Source: a virus. From it: DNA of 41,729 bases. Each line of letters begins with the position of its first letter. The first letter of the stretch is position 1. Of this stretch, positions 15,238 to 22,535 are shown piece after piece. Under the pieces are notes generated by a model. The model was given only the letters and a program-made list of their open reading frames with translations, ran no database searches and was not told the DNA's origin. The position numbers and the translations under genes are program-made. Location of the stretch: the IMG/VR virus record IMGVR_UViG_3300021478_000011, positions 1 through 41,729 of that record; one strand, 5' to 3'.

Positions 15238-16829
15238 TGGCTGATGCACCCCCGTTCGATCCCAACAGACCGTTCAAGGCGGTGGAGGCACCACCGTTTG
15301 ATCCGAACAAGCCGTTCAAGGCGGTGGAGGCGGCGCCTCCCATGTCTGCGGGAGATCAGGCGGCCGACATCGCAAAGTCTGGCGGCGTCGGTCTGGTCAA
15401 GGGCACGATCGGACTTGCTGGTCAGCCAGCCGACTACGGCCCTCAGAGCAAGGCGGTCGGCGGATGGCTCGGAGACAAGCTCGGGATTTCCCCCGAGACG
15501 CAATCGAAGATCGGGACTGGTTTTGACTTGGCGAGGCAAACCGGAGTCCTTGGCCCGATTGCGGCTCTCGGCACGCATACGCCTGGGTCGGAGACAATCC
15601 GCCGCGGCGTCGAATCTCAGGCCGGGCCTCTGTACGAGCCCAAGACGCGCGCCGGTCGCTATACCGAGACCGCCGCTGGATTCGTACCAACTGCTTTACT
15701 CGGCCCCGGTGGAGTTGCGCGCCGAATCGCAACTCAGGCTGTAGTCCCTGGAATCGCTAGCGAGGCGGCTGGCGAAGCGACCGCAGGAACAAAATACGAG
15801 CCATATGCGCGCACAGCAGCAGCCATTGCTGGCGGACTACCGTTCGGCCGATGGAGGCAGCAGCCTGCTCGACCCAACGCTCCCGCTCCCATCTCCGAGG
15901 AACTCCACGCCGCTTCTAATGCTCAATACAAGCAGGTTCGCGATATGGACCTGCGCCTCAAAACATCTCCCATCTCCGGGATTGCCGATGCTGCCGAAAA
16001 CAAGATCACCCGCGACGGGCTTACTCGCAACAATTCTCCTCTCACTTACGCGGTTATCGATCGTCTCAAGGATCTTCGGAGGGCGCCCTCTGGGGCGTTT
16101 GTTAGCGGGAGTGATTTTGAGGCATCTCTGCAAGAGCTTCGTCAGGCTGCATTTAAGGGCGAGGGCAAGGCGGCTTGGGACACGATCGAGGAACTCAACA
16201 AATACCTCAAAGACATTCCTGCTTCTCACGTAATTCAGGGGGATGCTAAGGCGGCATCTGCGCTGTTCGACCAAGCGCGCGGAAACTGGGCGGCGATGAA
16301 GCGGCTCGACATGCTTGGTGGGAAGCTTGATTTGGGGGATCTCAACGCCGCGACCGCTCACTCTGGGATGAACAAGGACAACGCGATCCGACAGGCGGTC
16401 AAACAACTGATCCGCCCGAACAAGTACGGGGATACGCTTGCGGAAAAGCATGGATTCTCCAAGCGAGAGATCGCAGCCATGAATGAGATAGCGCGTGGAA
16501 CGGCCCCTATCAACACACTGCGCTACATCGGCAATCTTCTGGGAGGAGGCGGCGGGCTCGGTCAGCTTTTGCTTGGAGCTGGAAGCATGGCGGCGGGATA
16601 CGAGACAGGGCATCCCGAACTGATGGGGCTTGGATTCCTCGGATACGGGGCACGGAAAGCGTCTGGTGCGCTCACGGCGCGGCAAGGCCGTCGCCTCATG
16701 GAGGAGGTTGGCCGGCGATCGCCAGAAGGACAGAATGTTCCGATGCAACCGGCACAGCCTAGCGATGCGGGGCAACTTCTTGGAGTGGCGGGATTGCGCG
16801 GTCTTTCCGGCTACGGCGGTCCTCAGTGA
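15237..16829 (+). CDS. internal virion / ejection protein C
   Basis: A 530-residue protein. The N-terminus contains a perfect two-copy, 14-residue repeat (residues 4-17 and 18-31, APPFDPN[RK]PFKAVE). A Gly-rich membrane-active-looking region follows (GVGLVKGTIGLAGQPADYG). The rest is helical with another Gly/Leu hydrophobic stretch near residue 430 (NLLGGGGGLGQLLLGAGSM). It completes the probable ejection block and overlaps the next gene by GTGA. Confidence 0.65.
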   Translation: MADAPPFDPNRPFKAVEAPPFDPNKPFKAVEAAPPMSAGDQAADIAKSGGVGLVKGTIGLAGQPADYGPQSKAVGGWLGDKLGISPETQSKIGTGFDLARQTGVLGPIAALGTHTPGSETIRRGVESQAGPLYEPKTRAGRYTETAAGFVPTALLGPGGVARRIATQAVVPGIASEAAGEATAGTKYEPYARTAAAIAGGLPFGRWRQQPARPNAPAPISEELHAASNAQYKQVRDMDLRLKTSPISGIADAAENKITRDGLTRNNSPLTYAVIDRLKDLRRAPSGAFVSGSDFEASLQELRQAAFKGEGKAAWDTIEELNKYLKDIPASHVIQGDAKAASALFDQARGNWAAMKRLDMLGGKLDLGDLNAATAHSGMNKDNAIRQAVKQLIRPNKYGDTLAEKHGFSKREIAAMNEIARGTAPINTLRYIGNLLGGGGGLGQLLLGAGSMAAGYETGHPELMGLGFLGYGARKASGALTARQGRRLMEEVGRRSPEGQNVPMQPAQPSDAGQLLGVAGLRGLSGYGGPQ

Positions 16830-17017
16830 AGGCAACCAAGCCCTCGGTCGACTACAGCCGCGGCCACCGGGACAGCCACTGCGGCAAGATGGACTCGGCG
16901 GACACCGGATACTGCGAGCACTTCATTGAGCGCGGCCAGAAGGATGGGGCCTGTAGCGAGGTGCAGGGAACGATCGGACGGGGCATGTGGTGTCGTAAAT
17001 ACGAGGCTGCAAAGTGA
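16826..17017 (+). CDS. four-cysteine HiPIP-like small protein
   Basis: A 63-residue protein starting at GTG 16826. Cysteines at 19, 30, 43 and 56 lie in HCG, YCEHF, ACSEVQGTI and MWCRKY contexts. The C-terminal half matches the end of high-potential iron-sulfur proteins (C..V.G.I...WC), but the usual first CxxC is replaced by C-x10-C. It may bind Fe-S or zinc. It is translationally coupled to the ATP-grasp gene (GTGA overlap), so the two may act together. Confidence 0.7.
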   Translation: MKATKPSVDYSRGHRDSHCGKMDSADTGYCEHFIERGQKDGACSEVQGTIGRGMWCRKYEAAK

Positions 17018-18402
17018 ACCTGCTCATCATCGACGGAAAGAACGCTAACGGCCTCGACTACGCCATGCGGGCAAAGCGAGACGGGCACGATGTTCGCTGG
17101 TGCTTCCCGGAGAACGAGCGCAACCGCAACATCGGCAAGGGCCTAGTCAACGTCGTCCATGACCCCCTGCCGTCGCTGCGCTGGGCCGATCTGGTCTTCC
17201 TCGCCGACAACACCCGCGGGCTGTCCTACACCGATCAGCTGCGCAAGATGGGCGGCAACGTAGTCGGGCCGACGATCGAGACCGCCAATTGGGAACTCGA
17301 CCGGACCCTCGGCATGGAAATGTTCGACATGCACGGGATCGACGTGCCGGAGTACGAGGAGTTCACCTCGTTCGACAAGGCGATTGCCTACGTCAAGAAG
17401 CACGATCGGCCGTTCGTATCGAAGCCCTCGGGCGATGCCGACAAGGCGTTGAGCTACGTCGCCAAGTCGCCGGCAGATCTGGTCTACATGCTCGAAAGAT
17501 GGTCGAAGTCATCCAAGCTCAAGCCCCCGTTCATCCTGCAGGAGAAGATCGATGGCATTGAAATGGCAGTGGGTGGATGGTTTGGACCTGCAGGGTTCAA
17601 CAAGGGGTGGCTGGAGAATTGGGAGTTCAAGAAGCTCTGCAACGGTGACCTTGGCTGCGCTACAGGTGAGCAGGGCACCGTGTTACGCTACGTGGCCAAG
17701 TCCAAACTTGCAAAGCAGGTCCTTGCTCCATTTGAGGATGCCCTTCTTGACGCTAATTACACCGGATACATCGACGTCAACTGTATCATCGACAAGCGCG
17801 GGCAGCCCTGGCCGTTAGAGTTCACCATGCGGCCGGGCTGGCCGACGTTCAACATCCAGCAGGAGCTACACGAGGGCGACTGCGTGCAGTGGCTCGCCGA
17901 CTTGGCGGACGGTGTAGACTCCGACAATGTGAAGATGGACGAGGTTGCGATCGGCGTCGTCATGTCGATCCCGGACTATCCCTACAGCCACATCACGCGC
18001 AAGGAAGTCACTGGCATCCCGGTCTATGGGATAGACGAGGACCTGCAGCCGCACGTTCATCAGTGCGAGATGATGGCCGGCGAGGCTCCGGACCAGGAGA
18101 CGCTGAAGCCTGTTCCGATGCCGGTCACGGCTGGCGACTACATCCTTGTCATGAGCGGGACGGGCGAGACGGTGAAGGCTGCGAAGGATCTGGTCTATCG
18201 TCGCATCAAGAAAATATCCATTCCAAATTCTCCCATGTATCGCACTGACATAGGCGACCGTCTGGCAAAGCAGTTACCTGAACTCCAGGCCAATGGCTAC
18301 GCAACCGGCATGGAGTTCAGGTCTGCTCCGAAGCCCGTCGAGAAGCGAGAACCAGAGCCGAAGGGCGAGAAGATCGGCAACCTAGAAATTATCTACGTGT
18401 GA
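17014..18402 (+). CDS. PurD-like ATP-grasp ligase
   Basis: A 462-residue protein with the order of GAR synthetase (PurD). There is an N-terminal pre-ATP-grasp domain (MNLLIIDGKNANGLDYAMRAK; ADLVFLADN; GGNVVGPT). The ATP-grasp follows (PFVSKPSGDADK at 133-144; FILQEKIDGIEMAVGGWF at 173-190; GYIDVNCIIDKRGQPWPLEF with E269; RPGWP). The PurD-like C-terminal domain includes VMSGTGETVKAAKDLVYRRIKKI and MYRTDIGDRL. The PurD EFN metal-binding triplet is EFT here, so the substrate may differ. It is the last gene of the late strand, tail-to-tail with 18382-19074. Confidence 0.8.
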   Translation: MNLLIIDGKNANGLDYAMRAKRDGHDVRWCFPENERNRNIGKGLVNVVHDPLPSLRWADLVFLADNTRGLSYTDQLRKMGGNVVGPTIETANWELDRTLGMEMFDMHGIDVPEYEEFTSFDKAIAYVKKHDRPFVSKPSGDADKALSYVAKSPADLVYMLERWSKSSKLKPPFILQEKIDGIEMAVGGWFGPAGFNKGWLENWEFKKLCNGDLGCATGEQGTVLRYVAKSKLAKQVLAPFEDALLDANYTGYIDVNCIIDKRGQPWPLEFTMRPGWPTFNIQQELHEGDCVQWLADLADGVDSDNVKMDEVAIGVVMSIPDYPYSHITRKEVTGIPVYGIDEDLQPHVHQCEMMAGEAPDQETLKPVPMPVTAGDYILVMSGTGETVKAAKDLVYRRIKKISIPNSPMYRTDIGDRLAKQLPELQANGYATGMEFRSAPKPVEKREPEPKGEKIGNLEIIYV

Positions 18403-19074
18403 TCCAGCCAACTGGCAGCGATCATCCTGCGTCGGGCCGGTGCAGCGCGGCGCGTGCCAGAGCAGATAGCCGGCTAGAATCGCAAGGATCGCAAGCAATC
18501 CGGGCAGACCAGCGCCCACAGTCGGTCCTGGCGTTGCCACTATATCCGCTCCCATGTGTGTGACGGTCAGGAATGCCTGCGTCTCGTATTGGTGATCGCT
18601 GTCCTGCAGATAGAAGACGCCAGTCGCGCTAACACCTGAAGTGTACGGCGCCCATGTTGTGAGGCCATCTTGAGATCCGGGAAGCCAATTCCACGGCGGC
18701 AATGTCTCCTGAATGTAGTGCGTCTGCGCTTGGATGATCTCGGTGCTTCCATCGGCATTGTTAAGCCACTCGGTGTTGCCGAAGTTGTTGAAGGCACCAA
18801 TATCGACGGTCACGCCGTTGATTGTCAGTGTCGCGCCTGTGACTGCATGCGTGTAGCAATTGCAGTCGGTTCCGGTCCATGTCACAAGGAACGGAAGGCC
18901 GCCGAGATTAGCAAAATTAGTGCCAAAATAGCCGTTATTGTCATAACCAAAAGTGCTAGGTCCCGTATCTGCTCCAGCAGGCGCATTTATAAATCCTTGT
19001 ACGTACATCGTGTCGGCTTTTGCCGGGACGAGGATCAGCAGAACAACGGAAAGACATGCAGCGATGCGTATCAT
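18382..19074 (-). CDS. secreted protein with GxGLPG C-terminal anchor
   Basis: A 230-residue protein with a Sec signal peptide (MIRIAACLSVVLLILVPAKAD), a beta-rich mature domain (FGYDNNGYFGTNFANLGGLPF; TGATLTINGVTVDIG), then TPGPTVGAGLPGLLAILAI followed by LAGYLLWHAPR. That last block is a Gly/Pro motif, hydrophobic span and basic residues, as in exosortase-type or GAGLPG-tailed proteins common in Bradyrhizobium. It would sit at the envelope of the infected cell, perhaps altering the surface. It ends 21 bp inside the convergent ATP-grasp gene. Confidence 0.75.
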   Translation of the reverse strand: MIRIAACLSVVLLILVPAKADTMYVQGFINAPAGADTGPSTFGYDNNGYFGTNFANLGGLPFLVTWTGTDCNCYTHAVTGATLTINGVTVDIGAFNNFGNTEWLNNADGSTEIIQAQTHYIQETLPPWNWLPGSQDGLTTWAPYTSGVSATGVFYLQDSDHQYETQAFLTVTHMGADIVATPGPTVGAGLPGLLAILAILAGYLLWHAPRCTGPTQDDRCQLAGSHVDNF

Positions 19075-19325
19075 GGTGCCTCACATGTGACCTTGACGCC
19101 GCTATGCCAGCCGACGCTCACGACCTTGGCGCCGAGTGTCACTGCGCAATGGCGGGTCAGTTCCTCTTGGTATATCTCATTTTTGATTGCCTGCGCCGCG
19201 AAAAAGGCAATGATCTTCTCGACCTCGATTAATGCCTCTGCTTCGATCTTGAACGCATAAAGATCGGTGTCGTCCTTATTGACTGGGCATTTTGCCCGCA
19301 CCTCGACCTCATAGATGCACCTCAT
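19071..19325 (-). CDS. minimal T-fold-like protein (QueF/FolE-like), putative
   Basis: An 84-residue protein whose predicted order is beta-beta-helix-helix-beta-beta, the tunnelling-fold layout. Local motifs resemble purine or pterin T-fold enzymes: KCPVNKDDTD (residues 12-21; QueF has a catalytic CPV followed by an Asp), IEVEKI (33-38), YQEELT (52-57; compare QERLT in FolE and the purine-anchoring Glu of QueF) and WHSGV (73-77). It overlaps the DpdA-like gene by 4 nt. The family match is an inference by eye; it is far smaller than QueF or FolE and would need to oligomerise. Confidence 0.55.
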   Translation of the reverse strand: MRCIYEVEVRAKCPVNKDDTDLYAFKIEAEALIEVEKIIAFFAAQAIKNEIYQEELTRHCAVTLGAKVVSVGWHSGVKVTCEAP

Positions 19326-19921
19326 TCGAGCAACTCCCCCTGGTGATGCCGATCGCGCACTGCCTCGCGCATGTGCGTATATCGCGCGAGCCCTGAGCCA
19401 TCGGCTGAATTGACGCCTAGCTTGTCAAAATGGGACCAGCGGTCGCCGTGGTTGACCCGGCCGACATGGGTCCATTTTCCCAGTGCTTGCGCGGCCTGGA
19501 TGATGTGTGTGGAATGTTGCGAGCACTTCCAGTTGGTCGATCCGCCGATAAACACCGCTGCAATATCATCCCATGGTATCGGCAGATGCTCCTGACCATC
19601 CTGACAGGCGAGCGCCAATTTCCAGCCCTGCAGTCGGCCCTTCCAGTGCTCAAATACTTCAAGCGTTCGCCGAGCTGACCCAACCACGTCTGGCACCGTC
19701 ACGAACAGGCATCGCGCACGATTGACGGCCTCGCGCTCAAGCAGAGACATGAACGAGGCTTCCTGCCAGCCGGGCGAAAACCGGCCATTGTCGATGCCGA
19801 ACGGGCGGGATGGATCGCGCAGCCGATAGCGCGTCAGCGGCGTAAGCAACTGCCCGACCTCGCAGCCGAGTTCTGCCGCGCAGGCGGCCAGATCCTGACC
19901 ATTGTCGAGAAGGGCGATCAC
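19322..19921 (-). CDS. DpdA-like / TGT-like DNA 7-deazaguanine transglycosylase, putative
   Basis: A 199-residue protein from GTG 19921, chosen because it overlaps the upstream stop as GTGA and has GGAGAGG 6-7 nt before it. Longer in-frame starts overlap the neighbouring gene by 130 nt. Motifs typical of phage TGT-like DpdA proteins are FGIDNG (Asp44), CLFVTVPDVV (Asp78), CQDG (Asp108), FIGGSTNWK (124-132), HVGRVN (152-157) and SADGSG (Asp174). The enzyme class exchanges guanine for a 7-deazaguanine base in DNA (tRNA for cellular TGT), protecting phage DNA from restriction. It is shorter than full TGTs. Confidence 0.62.
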   Translation of the reverse strand: MIALLDNGQDLAACAAELGCEVGQLLTPLTRYRLRDPSRPFGIDNGRFSPGWQEASFMSLLEREAVNRARCLFVTVPDVVGSARRTLEVFEHWKGRLQGWKLALACQDGQEHLPIPWDDIAAVFIGGSTNWKCSQHSTHIIQAAQALGKWTHVGRVNHGDRWSHFDKLGVNSADGSGLARYTHMREAVRDRHHQGELLE

Positions 19922-20226
19922 GGTCGCCTCTCCACAGAGGCGATGGCGCGGGCGGTCATGATTGCAGCCCAGCAGCACCACATGTCGTATTCCTGTCCAG
20001 CGCCAAGTTTCTCTAAAGCGTCGTATGGCTCCGTTCCGTACCTGGGCCACCGATCCGTGCGGTAAGTGGCGATGTGATTGCCGCCGACCATCACCAGATT
20101 GAGCGCCGCGAGCAACTGGTCGTGCTGGGCGCGGAGGCGGGCGATCTCGTCGGCGGCTTCATCCCTTTGGCGAAGCGCATCGTTCGAACTGCACGGCATC
20201 CGCAGCCGCTCCACAATGTCCATCAT
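19918..20226 (-). CDS. small protein with DIVERL coiled-coil start, copy 2
   Basis: A 102-residue protein. Its first 45 residues (DIVERLRM..., DEAADEIARLRAQHDQLLAALN) closely resemble those of the adjacent 20223-20432 product, so the pair arose by duplication. This kind of N-terminus is widespread in small early phage genes (Ea22/Ead-like). The C-terminal half (GQEYDMWCCWAAIMTARAIA) differs. The start overlaps the upstream stop as ATGA. Confidence 0.65.
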   Translation of the reverse strand: MMDIVERLRMPCSSNDALRQRDEAADEIARLRAQHDQLLAALNLVMVGGNHIATYRTDRWPRYGTEPYDALEKLGAGQEYDMWCCWAAIMTARAIASVERRP

Positions 20227-20432
20227 GACTTCTCCTCCGCGGCGGCAATGGCGGCACGGGCGAGTTCCCCTAGTCGGCTCATTCCCTTGTCTCTGTTGGC
20301 TATTTCCTTCAGCGCCGCGAGCAGCTCGTCGCGCTGGGCGCGGAGACGCATGATCTCGTCGGCGGCATCGCCGCGCACGGCCCAGGAATGAGCGTCCCCG
20401 AATGTTTCTAATCGCTCTACGATGTCAGTCAT
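20223..20432 (-). CDS. small protein with DIVERL coiled-coil start, copy 1
   Basis: A 69-residue, mostly helical protein (MTDIVERLETFGDAHSW, then DAADEIMRLRAQRDELLAAL). It is a paralogue of the next gene in the operon. It is coupled to the RecT-like gene upstream and to its paralogue downstream by 4-nt overlaps. Function unknown. Confidence 0.65.
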   Translation of the reverse strand: MTDIVERLETFGDAHSWAVRGDAADEIMRLRAQRDELLAALKEIANRDKGMSRLGELARAAIAAAEEKS

Positions 20433-21523
20433 GCGCCGGCCCTGTCCATCAGAGAGCGTAACTCTTCCCCAATGGAAAGAAGTGCCTTCTGCTTATCCAC
20501 ATCAAGCCTCCGATAGAAAACCATAAAGACCTTGTTGCCGCGCTTTGCTGCCTCGCGCGCCTCCTCCTGAAGTGAAAGTACCTTGGGCGCCCCCGCCTCG
20601 GCATCATGTGGGGCATGGTCGGTGGCGGAAGCGCCCTCAGTATCCGCCGCATGGGCCGGGTGGCTATGCGGCGTATCAACAACGGCAGGCTCGCGTTGCC
20701 ATGCGCGAAATTCCGCGACGAGAAATCCCCATTTTCGCATGGCCGCGTCATTGGTTGCCAATTCTTTTCTGCTTTTGATCGCGCATCGCGCGCGCACATA
20801 TTCAGCAGCAGTTCCAGTATTCCATTTTTCAGTTTCCGCCAGAAACTTAATGAATGCAGGATCGCTGCATAGCACGCCCGCCTGCTTGACCGGTCCGAGT
20901 TTGTCCCAGTCCGTCTCAGGCTCAGGGGCGTCGTCCCAGATTTCCACAGGTGGTTCTGGGCGCGCTTGAACAGCCTTGATCAATTCTTCCCCGCGGCGCT
21001 CGCCCCATTGCTCGATCACCTCCTCGGCAGGTCGAGCATTGGGGATTGTCTCAACGTCCGTCTCATCGAGGAATCCGAGCCCGCAGATCGAAAGCGTGGC
21101 GCGGCGCTTCGCCTTTGTCTCTGCCTTCATGATTGCGTTAGCCAGCGCCTCGCCGCGAAGACCTACCAGCGATACTGCACCCTTAGCCATGTCAGTGCGG
21201 CCTGACTTGTCCTGCACCTTTACGGTTACAATCGTAAGTCCCTCGTGCGCGGCCTCTGTCATATCAAGAACGGAGACGCCATGTTTTTTGCGGAGTTGGT
21301 CAGTTGCATCTTTGCGCGCATACAGGACCTCCTTTCCACCAAGCATGATGAACTCGAATGGCTTGGTCAAAGGATTGAGCCCAAGACTTTCGCACACTGC
21401 GGTATAGAACTGAGACTTCTCAAGAGGATTCAGGCGAGACGTGTCACCCTTGACTATCAGTCTCTCCATGAGTTCATGGACTCTTTCTGGCGCAATCGTC
21501 GGCAGGTTGCTCTGGTCGTTCAT
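20429..21523 (-). CDS. RecT-like single-strand annealing protein, putative
   Basis: A 364-residue protein. The N-terminal 190 residues look like a phage recombinase or annealing protein: LNPLEKSQFYTAVCESLGLNPLTKPFEFI, KEVLYARKDATDQLRKKHG, and AIMKAETKAKRRATLSICGLGFLDE, followed by ETIPNA. The C-terminal half is variable, acidic and Pro/His rich, as seen in accessory tails that bind SSB. Such proteins pair single strands during phage recombination and replication. No partner exonuclease was recognised nearby. Confidence 0.65.
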   Translation of the reverse strand: MNDQSNLPTIAPERVHELMERLIVKGDTSRLNPLEKSQFYTAVCESLGLNPLTKPFEFIMLGGKEVLYARKDATDQLRKKHGVSVLDMTEAAHEGLTIVTVKVQDKSGRTDMAKGAVSLVGLRGEALANAIMKAETKAKRRATLSICGLGFLDETDVETIPNARPAEEVIEQWGERRGEELIKAVQARPEPPVEIWDDAPEPETDWDKLGPVKQAGVLCSDPAFIKFLAETEKWNTGTAAEYVRARCAIKSRKELATNDAAMRKWGFLVAEFRAWQREPAVVDTPHSHPAHAADTEGASATDHAPHDAEAGAPKVLSLQEEAREAAKRGNKVFMVFYRRLDVDKQKALLSIGEELRSLMDRAGA

Positions 21524-21756
21524 GGAAACTCCTTGCCGCTATCGAGGACCCAACCGTCGCGGCGTTCCTCGTCGTAGTCGAGCTCGACATCGAGGTTCTC
21601 ACGCAACGCCTGCTGGATCGATGGACGACTCCGCGCGATGGCGGCTTCCGTGTCAGCTACGATGCGAGACATGGCGGCATACATCTCAGCGCGCTCGCTT
21701 GCCTCAAGTGCAAGCCGCTCATCGCGCAACCGTTCTATGTTGGATTTGAAACTCAT
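21520..21756 (-). CDS. small helical hypothetical protein
   Basis: A 78-residue protein from ATG 21756, preferred over an in-frame ATG at 21789 because it makes an ATGA overlap with the upstream stop and has a GAGG at good distance. It is almost all helical and charged (NIERLRDERLALEASERAEM) with an acidic C-terminus (LDVELDYDEERRDGW). Function unknown; its coupling to the RecT-like gene suggests a recombination-related or early role. Confidence 0.6.
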   Translation of the reverse strand: MSFKSNIERLRDERLALEASERAEMYAAMSRIVADTEAAIARSRPSIQQALRENLDVELDYDEERRDGWVLDSGKEFP

Positions 21757-22031
21757 GTTGGCATCCTCGTCTTGTTCGTAGAGGCCCAAGTCGCCATCAG
21801 TTCGGCCAGTTCGGCCGGCGATGTCGGCTTTGCGTCGCCGATGATGTCTTTCGCCACGCCCATCAGATCGAGATAGCGCAGCATGTCGATTGAGTTTGCG
21901 ACATATTCCCGATCTGTCGGCTTGGACGGCTGAACCGTTTGGGACAACTCGTATATCGCGTCCTCCACATGGTCGATGGGGACAACGCGCGGTCGCGGCT
22001 TCGGGGCGAATTCACTGACAGGATCATTCAT
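21753..22031 (-). CDS. small hypothetical early protein
   Basis: A 92-residue protein beginning MNDPVSEFAPKPRPRVVP, with a helical C-terminal part (SIDMLRYLDLMGVAKDII and ELAELMATWAS). Its start overlaps the upstream stop by 8 nt (ATGAATGA). No family was recognised. Confidence 0.6.
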   Translation of the reverse strand: MNDPVSEFAPKPRPRVVPIDHVEDAIYELSQTVQPSKPTDREYVANSIDMLRYLDLMGVAKDIIGDAKPTSPAELAELMATWASTNKTRMPT

Positions 22032-22209
22032 AGTCTTTCTCCATCATTTGTCGGTCGCGCCATTCCTCGTAAGCCTGATCCGGATCGCGTCCATGCACCG
22101 GGCACCATTTATCGAGAATTAGCTCGGGCGGATCGATATCGGTCGAACGCACGTGCGACATGCGGCATGTGCAACTGGCCTTGCTGTCATCCTCTGACTG
22201 CTTGCTCAT
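22024..22209 (-). CDS. small putative zinc-binding protein
   Basis: A 61-residue protein from ATG 22209 (ATGA overlap with the upstream stop). It carries CTCRMSH near residue 13 and WCPVHGRD near residue 35, a Cys/His arrangement that could hold one metal ion. The tail is acidic. Function unknown. Confidence 0.55.
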   Translation of the reverse strand: MSKQSEDDSKASCTCRMSHVRSTDIDPPELILDKWCPVHGRDPDQAYEEWRDRQMMEKDYE

Positions 22210-22370
22210 GCGAGCACCCATGCCTTGTCACACCACTCGGCCGCCGCGGCGAGCGTCGCAAAGGTTTTCAAAAACTGCGGGCCTTTGTAAACGCCCCAAC
22301 CTGTGGAGCCGCGATGAATGCAGAAGGCTCCACAACGATAGAAACCGGCGCGGACGCGGACTGCGCTCAT
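22206..22370 (-). CDS. small hypothetical protein
   Basis: A 54-residue protein from ATG 22370, which overlaps the stop of the 31-residue gene upstream as ATGA. An earlier in-frame ATG (22412) lies inside that gene. The sequence (RVRAGFYRCGAFCIHRGSTG; FATLAAAAEWCDKAW) is compact with three to four Cys. Function unknown. Confidence 0.55.
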   Translation of the reverse strand: MSAVRVRAGFYRCGAFCIHRGSTGWGVYKGPQFLKTFATLAAAAEWCDKAWVLA

Positions 22371-22462
22371 GCGAGCACCAATACGAGCCCGATGAACAAC
22401 ATCAGCGCGCAAGCTGCGGCCAGGTCGGAAGCCTCTTGGTCTAGGAATTTCATCATTGCCAT
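22367..22462 (-). CDS. 31-residue membrane peptide, first gene of the leftward operon
   Basis: A tiny gene: MAMMKFLDQEASDLAAACAL then MLFIGLVLVLA. It has a hydrophobic C-terminal helix, an AAGGGG Shine-Dalgarno-like site just upstream and an ATGA overlap with the following gene. It lies first behind the divergent promoter region. A small membrane-active early peptide or a coupling leader are both possible. Confidence 0.5.
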   Translation of the reverse strand: MAMMKFLDQEASDLAAACALMLFIGLVLVLA

Positions 22463-22496
22463 GCCCCTTGTGTTTGCGTTCTATGTGTGCAATACA

Positions 22497-22529
22497 TCTG
22501 AAGCACGTTTAACTACACCTGTCAACAGG
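22497..22529 (-). promoter_or_regulatory. leftward promoter overlapped by a palindromic operator
   Basis: On the minus strand a perfect TTGACA (22525-22520) is separated by 17 bp from a weak TTCAGA (22502-22497). The -35 lies inside the palindrome CCTGT-CA-ACAGG (22518-22529), which extends with further matched pairs to about 18 bp. It is between the divergent leftward operon and the ribbon-helix-helix gene at 22536, so it is a natural operator for that regulator. Confidence 0.55.
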
Positions 22530-22535
22530 CGTCTC

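Noticed and set aside
15837-16835. Minus-strand open frame of 332 codons
   Set aside because: Antisense to the ejection protein C gene, with no ribosome-binding site and no recognisable motif.
21939-22535. Long plus-strand extension upstream of the RHH regulator
   Set aside because: It is antisense to the leftward operon; the RHH domain alone, starting at ATG 22536, accounts for the conserved sequence.
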